From assembly GCA_017643395.1 (NCBI GenBank), contig JAEPNP010000006.1:1-64000 (forward strand): a stretch of 64,000 nt of DNA. Reading direction: 5' to 3'. Shown piece after piece: positions 9,488 to 16,884 of the stretch. Made by a program: the position numbers and the translations under genes. This stretch comes from Rhodothermales bacterium. Lineage in GTDB: Bacteria > Bacteroidota > Rhodothermia > Rhodothermales > UBA10348. The notes beneath the pieces were generated by a model that saw nothing but the letters and a program-made list of their open reading frames with translations, was not told the origin of the DNA and searched no databases. How positions within the stretch are numbered: position 1 is the first letter of the stretch; each line of letters opens with the position of its first letter.

Positions 9488-9616
9488 GGGGAGCGGACTG
9501 TCGATGGGCTTCTGTCAAGAGACAGTCGGCGCAAGCAGATGGTTGGCACGCGCGGCTTCTGTGGCCCTTGCGGCCTGCTTCCATCGCTTTATGGGGTAAG
9601 GCAATTCACTGCACCC

Positions 9617-9955
9617 ATGAAGCTTCCCTCCCATCAGGCCAATCGGATCCGCGGCCACGCCGAATGTGTGAACGGCTCAATCACCGGCGAAGTCCAGAAC
9701 TTCTCGGATTGGTGCGTCACGGTGCTTGCGCTCGAGGTCCACATTGACGGATACGAAGACCGTCCGGTGCGTGCTTCCGAGTATGTGGTTCGGCTGCCGG
9801 AGCCGGTGCCGCCCGGAGGCAGCTTCGTGTTTTCCAGGCCGGTAAGTGCCTGCAGTGGAAGCGGCCGCTGGACCTGGCGTCTGGCACGGGTCTATGGCTT
9901 CCCCAAGGTGCACATTCCGAGGGTCAGAGAGAGTGTGCCCACGGAGGCGGCGTAG
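9617..9955 (+). CDS. Hypothetical protein, possibly FxLYD-like
   Basis: 112 residues from the ATG at 9617. Upstream in-frame starts exist but add residues of poor quality. The middle reads as a beta-sandwich of the type ITGEVQNFSDWCVTVLALEV followed by a proline-glycine turn and a PGGSFVF strand. This resembles the FxLYD-type domains that describe differences between related states of exported proteins, but there is no signal peptide. Function unknown. The gene is divergent from the permease and is followed by a degenerate HNH-like fragment and the split tRNA. Confidence 0.45.
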   Translation: MKLPSHQANRIRGHAECVNGSITGEVQNFSDWCVTVLALEVHIDGYEDRPVRASEYVVRLPEPVPPGGSFVFSRPVSACSGSGRWTWRLARVYGFPKVHIPRVRESVPTEAA

Positions 9956-10048
9956 TCGCCGGAGCACCTGCGCAATCGACGTGCTGGTTGCGACGGCGTC
10001 TACGAACTCTTCGTTGGAAAACGATCGCGCTCTACCCACCGGCATCAC
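9938..10048 (-). pseudogene. Remnant of an HNH-endonuclease-type N-terminal helix-turn-helix
   Basis: On the minus strand from 10048 the translation begins PVGRARSFSNEEFVDAVATS and continues TSIAQVLRRL. This is very like the N-terminal DNA-recognition segment of small HNH endonucleases, which have a pattern of the type YT-x-E-x-L-x-x-A-V-x-x-S-x-S-x-x-Q-V-L-R-x-L-G-L. The similarity stops after about 35 residues, where the frame continues into sequence antisense to the end of the gene at 9617-9955. No HNH catalytic part is present. I read it as a decayed fragment beside a tRNA gene, a common landing site for mobile DNA. Confidence 0.4.
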
Positions 10049-10102
10049 TGGTTATTTCGGCTTCGAACAACTCTATATTGGGCCGTCAGCCGACCGCTGC
10101 TC

Positions 10103-10404
10103 GCCGGGATGGCGGAATTGGTAGACGCAACGGACTCAAGGATGGGTCTCCCGGGGGGAAACGCCCGGGTAACAAAGGAATCAAACTCGGTGAACCCTTA
10201 CCGGCTTCTGTCGCTGGCAACGCCGAGCCAAGCCCCTCCCGAGGGGAAGGTGTAGAGGCCAGACGGTTCCTGCCTACATCGGTCTTCCGACATGGTAAAG
10301 GCATGGTCCAGACCACAAACTCTTGCGAGGCCGCGAAAGCGGTAGTGGTACGTAAAATCCGTTGGGGCATATGTCCCGTGCGGGTTCGAGCCCCGCTCCC
10401 GGTA
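10103..10404 (+). tRNA. tRNA-Leu(UAA), interrupted by a group I intron
   Basis: The 5' exon (10103-10136) has acceptor strand GCCGGGA, the D arm GCGGAATTGGTAGACGC typical of leucine tRNAs, and anticodon-stem strand ACGGA followed by CT. The 3' exon (10353-10404) starts TAAAA, then TCCGT completes the anticodon stem. It is followed by a long class II variable arm (GGG...CCC), T arm GCGGG-TTCGAGC-CCCGC, acceptor strand TCCCGGT (one G.U pair with base 1) and discriminator A at 10404. CCA is not encoded. Joined, the exons give a seven-base loop CTTAAAA, that is, anticodon UAA. A 216-nt intron separates the exons. Confidence 0.92.
10137..10352 (+). ncRNA. Group I intron in tRNA-Leu(UAA), IC3-like
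   Basis: 216 nt. The 5' exon end GGACU can pair with GGUCU at 10145-10149 to form P1 with a U.G pair at the splice site, and the intron ends in G at 10352, as the terminal guanosine should. P2 is CCCGGG/CCCGGG around 10151-10168. P4 forms from CUCGG in ACUCGGUGAACCC and CCGAG in CGCCGAGCCAAGCCC, which match the P and Q core strands. P6 is CCCCUC/GAGGGG. GGUGUAGAGGCCAGACGG matches the R strand, and AAGGCAUGGUCC the S strand of P7. UCGG-UCUU-CCGA is a hairpin in the P8 area. CCGC-GAAA-GCGG is a P9 hairpin with a GNRA tetraloop. The size and the GAGCCAA and GUGUAGAG core strings resemble cyanobacterial tRNA-Leu introns. No endonuclease ORF lies inside. Confidence 0.9.
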
Positions 10405-10407
10405 CCG

Positions 10408-10438
10408 AAGGGGTGCCTTCCTCGTGAAGGTACCCCTT
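10408..10438 (+). terminator. Terminator-like hairpin after tRNA-Leu
   Basis: AAGGGGTGCCTTC and GAAGGTACCCCTT form a 13-bp stem with a single G.T pair around the loop CTCGT, starting 3 bases after the tRNA discriminator. There is no long T run, but the stem is strong and well placed to end the tRNA transcript. Confidence 0.75.
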
Positions 10439-10440
10439 CC

Positions 10441-10462
10441 TTGTGACACACTCTTGTCACAA
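10441..10462 (+). terminator. Second hairpin downstream of tRNA-Leu
   Basis: TTGTGACA and TGTCACAA form a perfect 8-bp stem around CACTCT, directly after the first hairpin. It may be a backup terminator, or an operator for the small gene at 10532. Confidence 0.5.
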
Positions 10463-10531
10463 GCCCGCGCCTACGTTGGCGCAACTTTCCCGAGGTCCGC
10501 TTTGCAGGAGACACTTCACGTCAACCTGTCG

Positions 10532-10690
10532 ATGAACAAGGAGGTCACCCGAATCGACCAGCCATGCACCATCCGGCTGTGTTTTGATGGGGACGGCACT
10601 GCCTGCGTACGCATCATCAAGCAGAACGGAGATGTGGTAGAGATTCCCGTCTTCCGGTCCATCAATTTCGCGAAGGAGCTCGTGGTGTGA
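10532..10690 (+). CDS. Small protein, paralogue of the 6307-6504 product
   Basis: 52 residues from the ATG at 10532; the frame stays open to 10424, where it crosses the terminator hairpins. The end NGDVVEIPVFRSINFA matches DGEIVTMPLFASIEV of the 6307 protein in order and spacing, so both belong to one small family that I cannot name. A GGAG sits about 22 bases before the ATG, too far to be a good ribosome site. No signal peptide. The next frame begins within the last codons. Confidence 0.5.
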   Translation: MNKEVTRIDQPCTIRLCFDGDGTACVRIIKQNGDVVEIPVFRSINFAKELVV

Positions 10691-10794
10691 GCCGACGGCC
10701 GCAAATCGCGCATTTTGCGCTCTGGCCCGTACTCATGAGTGGAACCGGGACGGCCGCATCCGTTGAAAGGCGTCCCGCTCACCCCTCGGTCCCC

Positions 10795-11073
10795 ATGCGC
10801 GCTCTTCTGATTTTCCTCGTCGCCGGCCTGGCGGTTGGATGCACATCCAACACGGAGGGCAACCTGCCCGAACAGGGCACGATCGTGGAATACAAGGACG
10901 CCCCGGACGAGCGGTATCAGGTCACATGGGCCGGCATCTCGGACTATGACCAGGGCGCCTGCGAGGTGAATGTGCCCTGCGTGCACCTGCGACACACCGG
11001 CAGTGCCGCCACCCGCACTGAAGTGGCCGTCACCCTCGCCGAATACAACCAGCAGTTCCGCGAATTGAAGTGA
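10795..11073 (+). CDS. Small lipoprotein of unknown function
   Basis: 92 residues from the ATG at 10795. The start is chosen because it gives a typical lipoprotein signal: MRALLIFLVAGLAVGC, with the lipidated Cys at about residue 16. The mature part is short, acidic and beta-rich and ends QQFRELK; two Cys in EVNVPCVHL and GACEV could form a disulphide. No family recognised. It ends 3 bases before the GTG of the SecA-like gene, so the two are probably co-transcribed and may work together at the envelope. Confidence 0.7.
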   Translation: MRALLIFLVAGLAVGCTSNTEGNLPEQGTIVEYKDAPDERYQVTWAGISDYDQGACEVNVPCVHLRHTGSAATRTEVAVTLAEYNQQFRELK

Positions 11074-11076
11074 CCG

Positions 11077-13362
11077 GTGGCCCGGTCCAACCTGGTCAAG
11101 GGACTCTTCGCCCGCCGGGCGGAAAGAGCCGCAGTCAAGCGCTTTGCCCGCTGTGAGCAGCGTACGGGCGATGTACTTGCGATAGCCCCCACCCTGCGGA
11201 CCCAGGCGCAAGGCGCCCTGGTCGATATTGCGCGATCCCCGGAGGCAACCCTGGAGCGCCGAGTAGCCGCCATGCTCGAGCTCACCGAGCGCACGCTCGG
11301 CATGCGCCCCTACCCGGTCCAGATCGCCGCAGGCCTGGCCCTCCTCGAAGGCCACATGGTGCAGATGGACACGGGCGAAGGAAAGACGCTGGCCGCGGTC
11401 ATCCCTGCCGCCCTCCTGGCCATGGAACATGGCGCCACCCATGTGCTCACGTTCAACACCTATCTGGCCGAGCGTGACGCGGCGTGGATGGGCGCCTTTT
11501 ACCGTGCACTCGGACTGACGGTCGGTGCGGTCTCCGGCGACCCCGATGCCCGCCGACATGCCTACGCCTGCGACATCACGTACGCCACCGCGAAAGAAGC
11601 GTGCTTCGACCTGCTCAGAGACCATCGAGCCTTCTCCCAGGCGGAACGTCTGCACCGCCCACTGCGCGCGGCCATCGTGGACGAAGCCGACTCCATCCTG
11701 ATTGACGAGGCGAGGATTCCGCTGGTCCTGGCCGCCGATCGCGAACGCTCGGGCACGGATCCGGCGCGCATCGCCCGACTGGTCGCTGACCTGGAACCCG
11801 GCAGCCACTACGAGCAGGATGCCACCGCGATGACCGTAGACCTCACGGACCGGGGGCTGCAGCATCTGGAACGACAACTGGGCATCGACAGCCTGCACGA
11901 TCCGTCGCGCTACCTGCTGCTCACCGAGCTGAATCAGGCCCTGCACGCCGCAGCGCTGCTCACCCGGGATGAAGACTACATCGTGCGCGATGCACGCATT
12001 GAGATTGTGGATCCCCTGACCGGACGTGTCGTGCCGGATCGGCGATGGCCAGACGGCCTGCAGGCTGCCGTCGAAGCCAAGGAGGGCGTACCGATTCAGC
12101 CCGGTGGCCGCATCCTGGAGCGGATCACCATGCAGCATTTTCTCGAGCACTATCCCGCGCGCGCCGGCATGACGGCAACGGCCGTCGATGCGGCCGAGGA
12201 ATTCGAGGAGGGCTACGGGATGCCGGTCGTCGTGGTGCCACCGCATCGCCCGAGCGGACGGGATGACCTGGTCGATTCGATTTTTGCCACAACCGGGGCC
12301 AAGGAGCGGGCCCTGGCAGACCGGGTCCACGCCATGACCCGTCGCGAACGACCGGTGCTCGTGGGCACGGCCTCCGTGGCCGAGTCGGAGCGCATTCAAA
12401 CGCTGCTGAGGGACCGCGGCACGGACTGCGCCGTGCTCAATGCCCGCAATGACCGCGAAGAGGCCGCGATCATCGCCGACGCCGGTCTGCCCGGCAGGGT
12501 GACGGTCTCGACCAACATGGCGGGTCGCGGCACGGACATTCGCCTGGGTGGACACGATGAGGCCTTGAGGGAACAGGTTGTGCGGGCGGGCGGCCTGCAT
12601 GTCATCGGAACTACTCGACACGAATCCAGACGAATCGATCGCCAGCTCCGCGGCCGCGCCGGCCGCCAGGGAGACCCGGGAAGCAGCGAATTCCTCATTT
12701 GTCTCGAGGACGCCATGATGGAGCGATTCGAGATCGACGAACTGGTGCCGAAACAGCTGCGGTCGACCCTGCAGCGCACGCGCCTGCAACACCCCATGGT
12801 GCAGCGGGAGGTAGACCGCGTTCAACGCATCGCAGACTCCCGAAACCGGGAAATCCGCGGAACGACTGCCCGATACTCTGCAGTCCTGGAGCAGCAGCGC
12901 AAACAGGCGTCCCGGATTCGGGAGCCGTTCGTGCACGAAGCGCCTGAGCCCATCGGCCGCCTGACCGCAGAACACACGAGGCGGCTCTACCTGGACACGT
13001 TCGATACGCTCTGGGCGGACCATCTGGCCCTGGCAGCCGACATTGAAGAAGGCGTGCACCTGGTTCGGCTCGGGGGTCTGGATCCTCTGCGCGAATACAA
13101 CAAGCAACTGGCGGAGGCATTCCGTGATTTCGAAGAGCGCCTGCACCAGGAGGTCGCCGAGCGGGCCGCAAGGGCTGCGCAGGATCCGCCGCCGGGCCCC
13201 GGCTCGACGTGGGCCTATCTGGTCAGCGATCGAGCCGGGTCACCGCTGCAAAACATGTTGTTCGGATCGGGCGCGGGTGCGATCTCGGCTGTCGGAGCGG
13301 CGATGTTGTGGCCGGTGCTCATGATGTGGGGCTGGCGGGAGCGTCGGCGCCGGCGGGACTGA
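11077..13362 (+). CDS. SecA paralogue (accessory SecA-like ATPase) with C-terminal membrane segment
   Basis: 761 residues, shorter than housekeeping SecA (~850-1100). Helicase motifs in order: Walker A MDTGEGKT (about 97-104), Walker B VDEADSILIDEARIPL (from ~201; SecA normally has DEVD), a motif V TNMAGRGTD (from ~479) and motif VI QLRGRAGRQGDPGSS (from ~523). The C-terminal part keeps the shortened scaffold (ERLHQEVAERA), but the SecA zinc-binding tail is missing. In its place is a hydrophobic segment, SAVGAAMLWPVLMMWGW, followed by RERRRRRD, which looks like a membrane anchor with a basic cytoplasmic end. The GTG at 11077 lies 3 bases after a lipoprotein gene. It is likely a specialised preprotein motor rather than the main SecA. 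Confidence 0.85.
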   Translation: MARSNLVKGLFARRAERAAVKRFARCEQRTGDVLAIAPTLRTQAQGALVDIARSPEATLERRVAAMLELTERTLGMRPYPVQIAAGLALLEGHMVQMDTGEGKTLAAVIPAALLAMEHGATHVLTFNTYLAERDAAWMGAFYRALGLTVGAVSGDPDARRHAYACDITYATAKEACFDLLRDHRAFSQAERLHRPLRAAIVDEADSILIDEARIPLVLAADRERSGTDPARIARLVADLEPGSHYEQDATAMTVDLTDRGLQHLERQLGIDSLHDPSRYLLLTELNQALHAAALLTRDEDYIVRDARIEIVDPLTGRVVPDRRWPDGLQAAVEAKEGVPIQPGGRILERITMQHFLEHYPARAGMTATAVDAAEEFEEGYGMPVVVVPPHRPSGRDDLVDSIFATTGAKERALADRVHAMTRRERPVLVGTASVAESERIQTLLRDRGTDCAVLNARNDREEAAIIADAGLPGRVTVSTNMAGRGTDIRLGGHDEALREQVVRAGGLHVIGTTRHESRRIDRQLRGRAGRQGDPGSSEFLICLEDAMMERFEIDELVPKQLRSTLQRTRLQHPMVQREVDRVQRIADSRNREIRGTTARYSAVLEQQRKQASRIREPFVHEAPEPIGRLTAEHTRRLYLDTFDTLWADHLALAADIEEGVHLVRLGGLDPLREYNKQLAEAFRDFEERLHQEVAERAARAAQDPPPGPGSTWAYLVSDRAGSPLQNMLFGSGAGAISAVGAAMLWPVLMMWGWRERRRRRD

Positions 13363-13380
13363 GCGTGGTGGACCCCCGCC

Positions 13381-13455
13381 CCGCTCGACGACAAATCCCC
13401 GGCGACGCTCGACGACGGACCGGCCCGCCACACTCAACGACGGATCCCCCGCCCC
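13381..13455. repeat. Three 25-bp degenerate tandem repeats
   Basis: Units start at 13381, 13406 and 13431. They share the core CGCTCGACGAC (CACTCAACGAC in the third), followed by a C-rich half. They fill most of the 114-bp gap between the SecA-like gene and the cytidine deaminase. Confidence 0.65.
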
Positions 13456-13476
13456 ACAGACCGGTTCTCTGCCGCG

Positions 13477-14238
13477 ATGAGCCCCGAAAACACCACTGAG
13501 GCCCTGCTAGATGTAGCGCGGGAATTCGCCTCCCGCGCCCACGTGCCCTACTCCCGCCGTGCGGCTTCCGCGGCCGTGCTTCTCCCGGACGGGGGGATTG
13601 TCGCGGGCGTTCGGGTGGAGAGCGCCTCGTTCCCGCTCACAATCCCGGCCGCGTTGAACGCCGTCACGACGGCCGTCGCCATGGGCCATCGGGAACTGGT
13701 GGCTCTCGCCGTGGCCGGACCCGTGCCCGCATCGACGACCGCCCTGGCATCCGGCTTCGGCCTCCTGCCTGCCGGGGATCGGTTCTGGTGCTGGAACGGA
13801 GCCGTGCCCACACCACGGGACGTGCGCAGCCCGTTCATTGTGCAGGCGAACGGTGACATGATCGCGCTCGCCCGCGAGGCCGCGCGCAGGGCGCATATCC
13901 CGGAATCCGAGTTCCCTGTCGGCGCGGTATTGCGTACGCGCGACGGCCGACTCATCCCGGGCTGCAACGTGGAACACCCCGATTGGACGTGCATTCTCTG
14001 CGCCGAGCGCAACGCTCTGGGCACCGCAGTTACGTACGATGCCCTCCCCGCCGAAATGCTGGCGCTGAGTTGCCCGACGGCGCCCGATGCATCACCCTGC
14101 GGTGCCTGTCGCCAGTTGATATTTGAGCTGATCCGGGACGCGACCATCACGATCGACCGGGGCGCCAAACCCGCCGAACGTATATCGCCCTCCTCCCTGT
14201 TGCCGGGAGCCTTCTCCGGAAGCGCGCTGAGCTCCTAG
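13477..14238 (+). CDS. cdd: Two-domain cytidine deaminase, N-terminal domain inactive
   Basis: 253 residues made of two cytidine-deaminase-like halves. The C-terminal half (about 120-245) has all active-site parts: GCNVEHPDW, then CAER with Cys175 as zinc ligand and Glu177 as proton shuttle, then PCGACRQ with Cys208 and Cys211. It should convert cytidine or deoxycytidine to the uridine form in pyrimidine salvage. The N-terminal half (about 5-105) keeps the fold signatures VPYSR...AAVLLPDGGIVAGVRVESAS, but has PAALNA where CAERNA is expected and no PCxxC, so it cannot bind zinc. E. coli Cdd also has one dead half, but there the dead half is C-terminal. The ATG at 13477 follows a short repeat array. 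Confidence 0.9.
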   Translation: MSPENTTEALLDVAREFASRAHVPYSRRAASAAVLLPDGGIVAGVRVESASFPLTIPAALNAVTTAVAMGHRELVALAVAGPVPASTTALASGFGLLPAGDRFWCWNGAVPTPRDVRSPFIVQANGDMIALAREAARRAHIPESEFPVGAVLRTRDGRLIPGCNVEHPDWTCILCAERNALGTAVTYDALPAEMLALSCPTAPDASPCGACRQLIFELIRDATITIDRGAKPAERISPSSLLPGAFSGSALSS

Positions 14239-14260
14239 AAGACCACCTGATTCCGCCTTC

Positions 14261-15244
14261 ATGCTCTACCTGATCCTGCTCTTTATCCTTGGGTTGGGCG
14301 CACTGTATCTGGGGGCAGACTGGTTGGTTCGAGGCGCCAGCGCCATCGCCCTCCGCCTGGGCATCAGACCCATGGTGATCGGCCTGACCATTGTGGCTGT
14401 GGGCACGTCGATGCCCGAACTCCTGCTGAACGTGGTCGCCGTGCTCGACGGGCAGGATGCGCTGGCGATCGGCAATATCGTCGGCAGCAACATCGCCAAC
14501 ATCGCACTGATCCTGGGCATCACGGCGCTCCTGCTCCCGCTCACCGTCGAGCCGGAAGCACTGAAGAAGGAATACCCGATGATGCTCGGAATCACCCTTC
14601 TGTTCTGGTTTCTGGCGTCCAACGGGCGCATCGGCCGCATTGACGGCATCATTCTCGTCGCGTGCCTGTTTGCCTTCATGGCCTACATCCTGATCGCGAA
14701 TCGCAGGAGTTCGGCTCCGCCTGTGGACCTCCCGCTCGAAGAGGAAAAGGAAGGCGCCGTTGGCGACACGCTGATAGCCCGGTTGCGGTCCAGCACCTGG
14801 GGACGCGTTGCCTATGTCGTGTTCGGCATGGTGATGCTTGCCATCGGTGCCGACCTGCTTGTGGACTCGGCCGTCGGCATGGCGGATATCCTGGGCATCC
14901 ATCCCGGGGTGATTGGCCTCACGGCGTTGGCCGTCGGCACCAGCCTTCCCGAACTCGCCGCCTCCCTGGTCTCGGCCCTTCGCGGCGAATCCGACCTATC
15001 GGTCGGCAACGTTCTCGGGTCGAATATGCTGAACATCATGTTCGTCGTGGGACTCGTGGCCCTGATTCAGCCGATGACCATTGATCCGGACGCCCTGCGA
15101 CTGCACTTCCCGATCATGGTCGGGTTCACGCTGCTGCTGTTCCCGCTCGCGTGGACACACCAGCGCATCAATCGCTACGAAGGCGGTCTGCTGCTGTCAG
15201 GATTCGTCGCCTATTTCGCCTACCTCCTGGTCCCGTATTTCTAA
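14261..15244 (+). CDS. Calcium/sodium antiporter (CaCA family, YrbG-like)
   Basis: 327 residues, about 10 membrane helices in two inverted halves. Each half carries an alpha-repeat: GTSMPELLLN with GNIVGSNIANIALILG in the first, and GTSLPELAAS with GNVLGSNMLNIMFVVG in the second. The Glu of GTS-x-PE binds the ions. The halves are joined by a short cytoplasmic loop rich in Glu and Lys (about 155-175). It is an inner-membrane cation exchanger, most likely Ca2+ or Na+ for H+. The stop overlaps the ATG of the protease gene by one base (TAATG), so the two are coupled. Confidence 0.93.
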   Translation: MLYLILLFILGLGALYLGADWLVRGASAIALRLGIRPMVIGLTIVAVGTSMPELLLNVVAVLDGQDALAIGNIVGSNIANIALILGITALLLPLTVEPEALKKEYPMMLGITLLFWFLASNGRIGRIDGIILVACLFAFMAYILIANRRSSAPPVDLPLEEEKEGAVGDTLIARLRSSTWGRVAYVVFGMVMLAIGADLLVDSAVGMADILGIHPGVIGLTALAVGTSLPELAASLVSALRGESDLSVGNVLGSNMLNIMFVVGLVALIQPMTIDPDALRLHFPIMVGFTLLLFPLAWTHQRINRYEGGLLLSGFVAYFAYLLVPYF

Positions 15245-16881
15245 TGCGACTTCGGCTCATCCCCCTGCTGCTTCTGCTGGCGATTCCCGCCCGGGCCCAG
15301 CAGCCCGACATCAAGTACTGGGTCTTCTTTGCCGACAAGGACGCCGTGGCCGCGAAAGCCGCCCCCATCAGCGATCGCGCCCTGCACAGGAGGGCCATAC
15401 GGGCGATGGACACTCCGGCGAGCCTGGACCTGCAGGTGACCCCACGGTATGTGGAAGGGGTCGAAGCTGCCGGAGGTCGCGTCGCACATCGCAGCCGGTG
15501 GTTGAACGCGGTCTCTGTCTGGCTCAGCCCGGACGAGCTGGAAGCCGTGCGACGGCTGCCTTTCGTCACCGGCACGCGCCCGGTCGGACAGGCGCTTCCC
15601 CCCGAAGCTCTGGTGGAGCCTGCGTTTCCGCGCCTTGAGCCCGCCGCGCCCCTCGCCGTCGCCTCTTTGGACTACGGCTCGTCCCATCGGCAACTGGAGA
15701 TCATCAACGCGATCGCGGGGATCGAGGCCGGCCTCAACGGCGCAGGGGTCATTCTCGGCATCGTGGATACCGGGGCCGGCGACCTCCAGCACCCGGCCAC
15801 GCAGCACATTCTGGATGCAGGTCGCCTGCTGGACCAACGTGACTTCACCGGGCAGCCGGACGACAACAACAGGCACGCGCTCGCCGTGCTGAGCGTAGCG
15901 GCCGGCTATGCGCCAGGCCGCCTGATCGGTCCGGCCTACGCCGCCGACATCCTTCTTGCCCGCACGGAATACGCTCCCACCGAGACCAACCAGGAAGAAG
16001 ACAACTTTGTGGCCGGCATGGAGTGGATGGAAAGCCGAGGAGCGGACGTGGTGAACATCTCGCTCGGCTACTCGGAGTTCGACCCCGGCCAGAACAGCTA
16101 CACGGTGGACCAGATGGACGGGGACACGCCCATCACCACGCAGGCGGCCGACCTGGCGGCTCAGTTGGGTGTGACGGTCGTCAACAGTGCAGGCAATGCG
16201 GGCTCGAGCGCATGGGGCAAGATTACCTCCCCCGCTGACGGCGACTCTGTCATCGCGGTCGGCGCTGTCGGTCCAAACGGCATCCTCACCTCGTTCAGCG
16301 GACGCGGCCCGTCGGCAGATGGACGCATCAAGCCGGATGTATCGGCTATGGGATCCAGCGTTACGGTAGCCACCCGAAACGGGTACTCGACCGGTGGCAA
16401 CGGCACCTCGTTCTCCGCGCCAATGGTTGCCGGCATTGCGGCGCAATTGCTTCAGGTGAATCCCACCCTGCAGCCCATGCAGATTCGTGAGATCCTGCAA
16501 CGCACCGCCAGCCATCATCACGAGCCGAACAACGGCACGGGCCATGGAGTGATTGATGCCGGAGCCGCCCTGGCTCTGGCGGCCACCTGGACCACAGACG
16601 TCGAATCTGACACGCCCTCCGGCAGCTTCAGCGCAGAGGCCTTCCCCAACCCGTCCCGGACCAGTCCGCGTCTGGCCGTGCAGCTTCCCGAGGCCGGCCC
16701 CGTGGAGATTACGGTCTTTGATCTGCTGGGACGCGAGGTGGCGCGCAGCACCCTGCCAGGACTCAGTGCCGGAGGCCATGTCCTGGATCTGCCTACCCCA
16801 CCCGGAGCCAACGGCTGGCTGGGTTATCGCCTCACTGCGGGCGCTCGGGTTACCACCGGCAGCGTCATCCTCATCCGCTAG
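15244..16881 (+). CDS. Exported subtilisin-like serine protease (S8) with T9SS-like C-terminal domain
   Basis: 545 residues. The signal peptide is at about 1-17 (ends ARAQ). A propeptide region follows to about 140. The S8 catalytic triad is Asp175 in GIVDTGAG, His211 in NNRHALAV, and Ser389 in GTSFSAPMVAG; the His context differs from the usual HGTHVAG, but the residue is in place. The last ~85 residues (FPNPSRTSP...VFDLLGREVARS...) fit the type IX secretion C-terminal sorting domain, so it may be secreted across the outer membrane and anchored or released. Start chosen by the signal peptide and the one-base overlap with the antiporter. The vWA gene follows after 3 bases. Confidence 0.92.
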   Translation: MRLRLIPLLLLLAIPARAQQPDIKYWVFFADKDAVAAKAAPISDRALHRRAIRAMDTPASLDLQVTPRYVEGVEAAGGRVAHRSRWLNAVSVWLSPDELEAVRRLPFVTGTRPVGQALPPEALVEPAFPRLEPAAPLAVASLDYGSSHRQLEIINAIAGIEAGLNGAGVILGIVDTGAGDLQHPATQHILDAGRLLDQRDFTGQPDDNNRHALAVLSVAAGYAPGRLIGPAYAADILLARTEYAPTETNQEEDNFVAGMEWMESRGADVVNISLGYSEFDPGQNSYTVDQMDGDTPITTQAADLAAQLGVTVVNSAGNAGSSAWGKITSPADGDSVIAVGAVGPNGILTSFSGRGPSADGRIKPDVSAMGSSVTVATRNGYSTGGNGTSFSAPMVAGIAAQLLQVNPTLQPMQIREILQRTASHHHEPNNGTGHGVIDAGAALALAATWTTDVESDTPSGSFSAEAFPNPSRTSPRLAVQLPEAGPVEITVFDLLGREVARSTLPGLSAGGHVLDLPTPPGANGWLGYRLTAGARVTTGSVILIR

Positions 16882-16884
16882 CGC

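Noticed and set aside
10137-10352. tRNA-Leu read as a decayed pseudogene broken by random insertion
   Set aside because: The insert has the core strands, ordered hairpins and the end G of a group I intron, and the exons are intact with perfect stems, so it is a functional-looking split gene.
10516-13146. An 876-codon minus-strand open frame opposite the SecA-like gene
   Set aside because: The opposite strand encodes a clear SecA paralogue with all motifs. The antisense peptide has no recognisable domain; long antisense frames are expected at this GC content.
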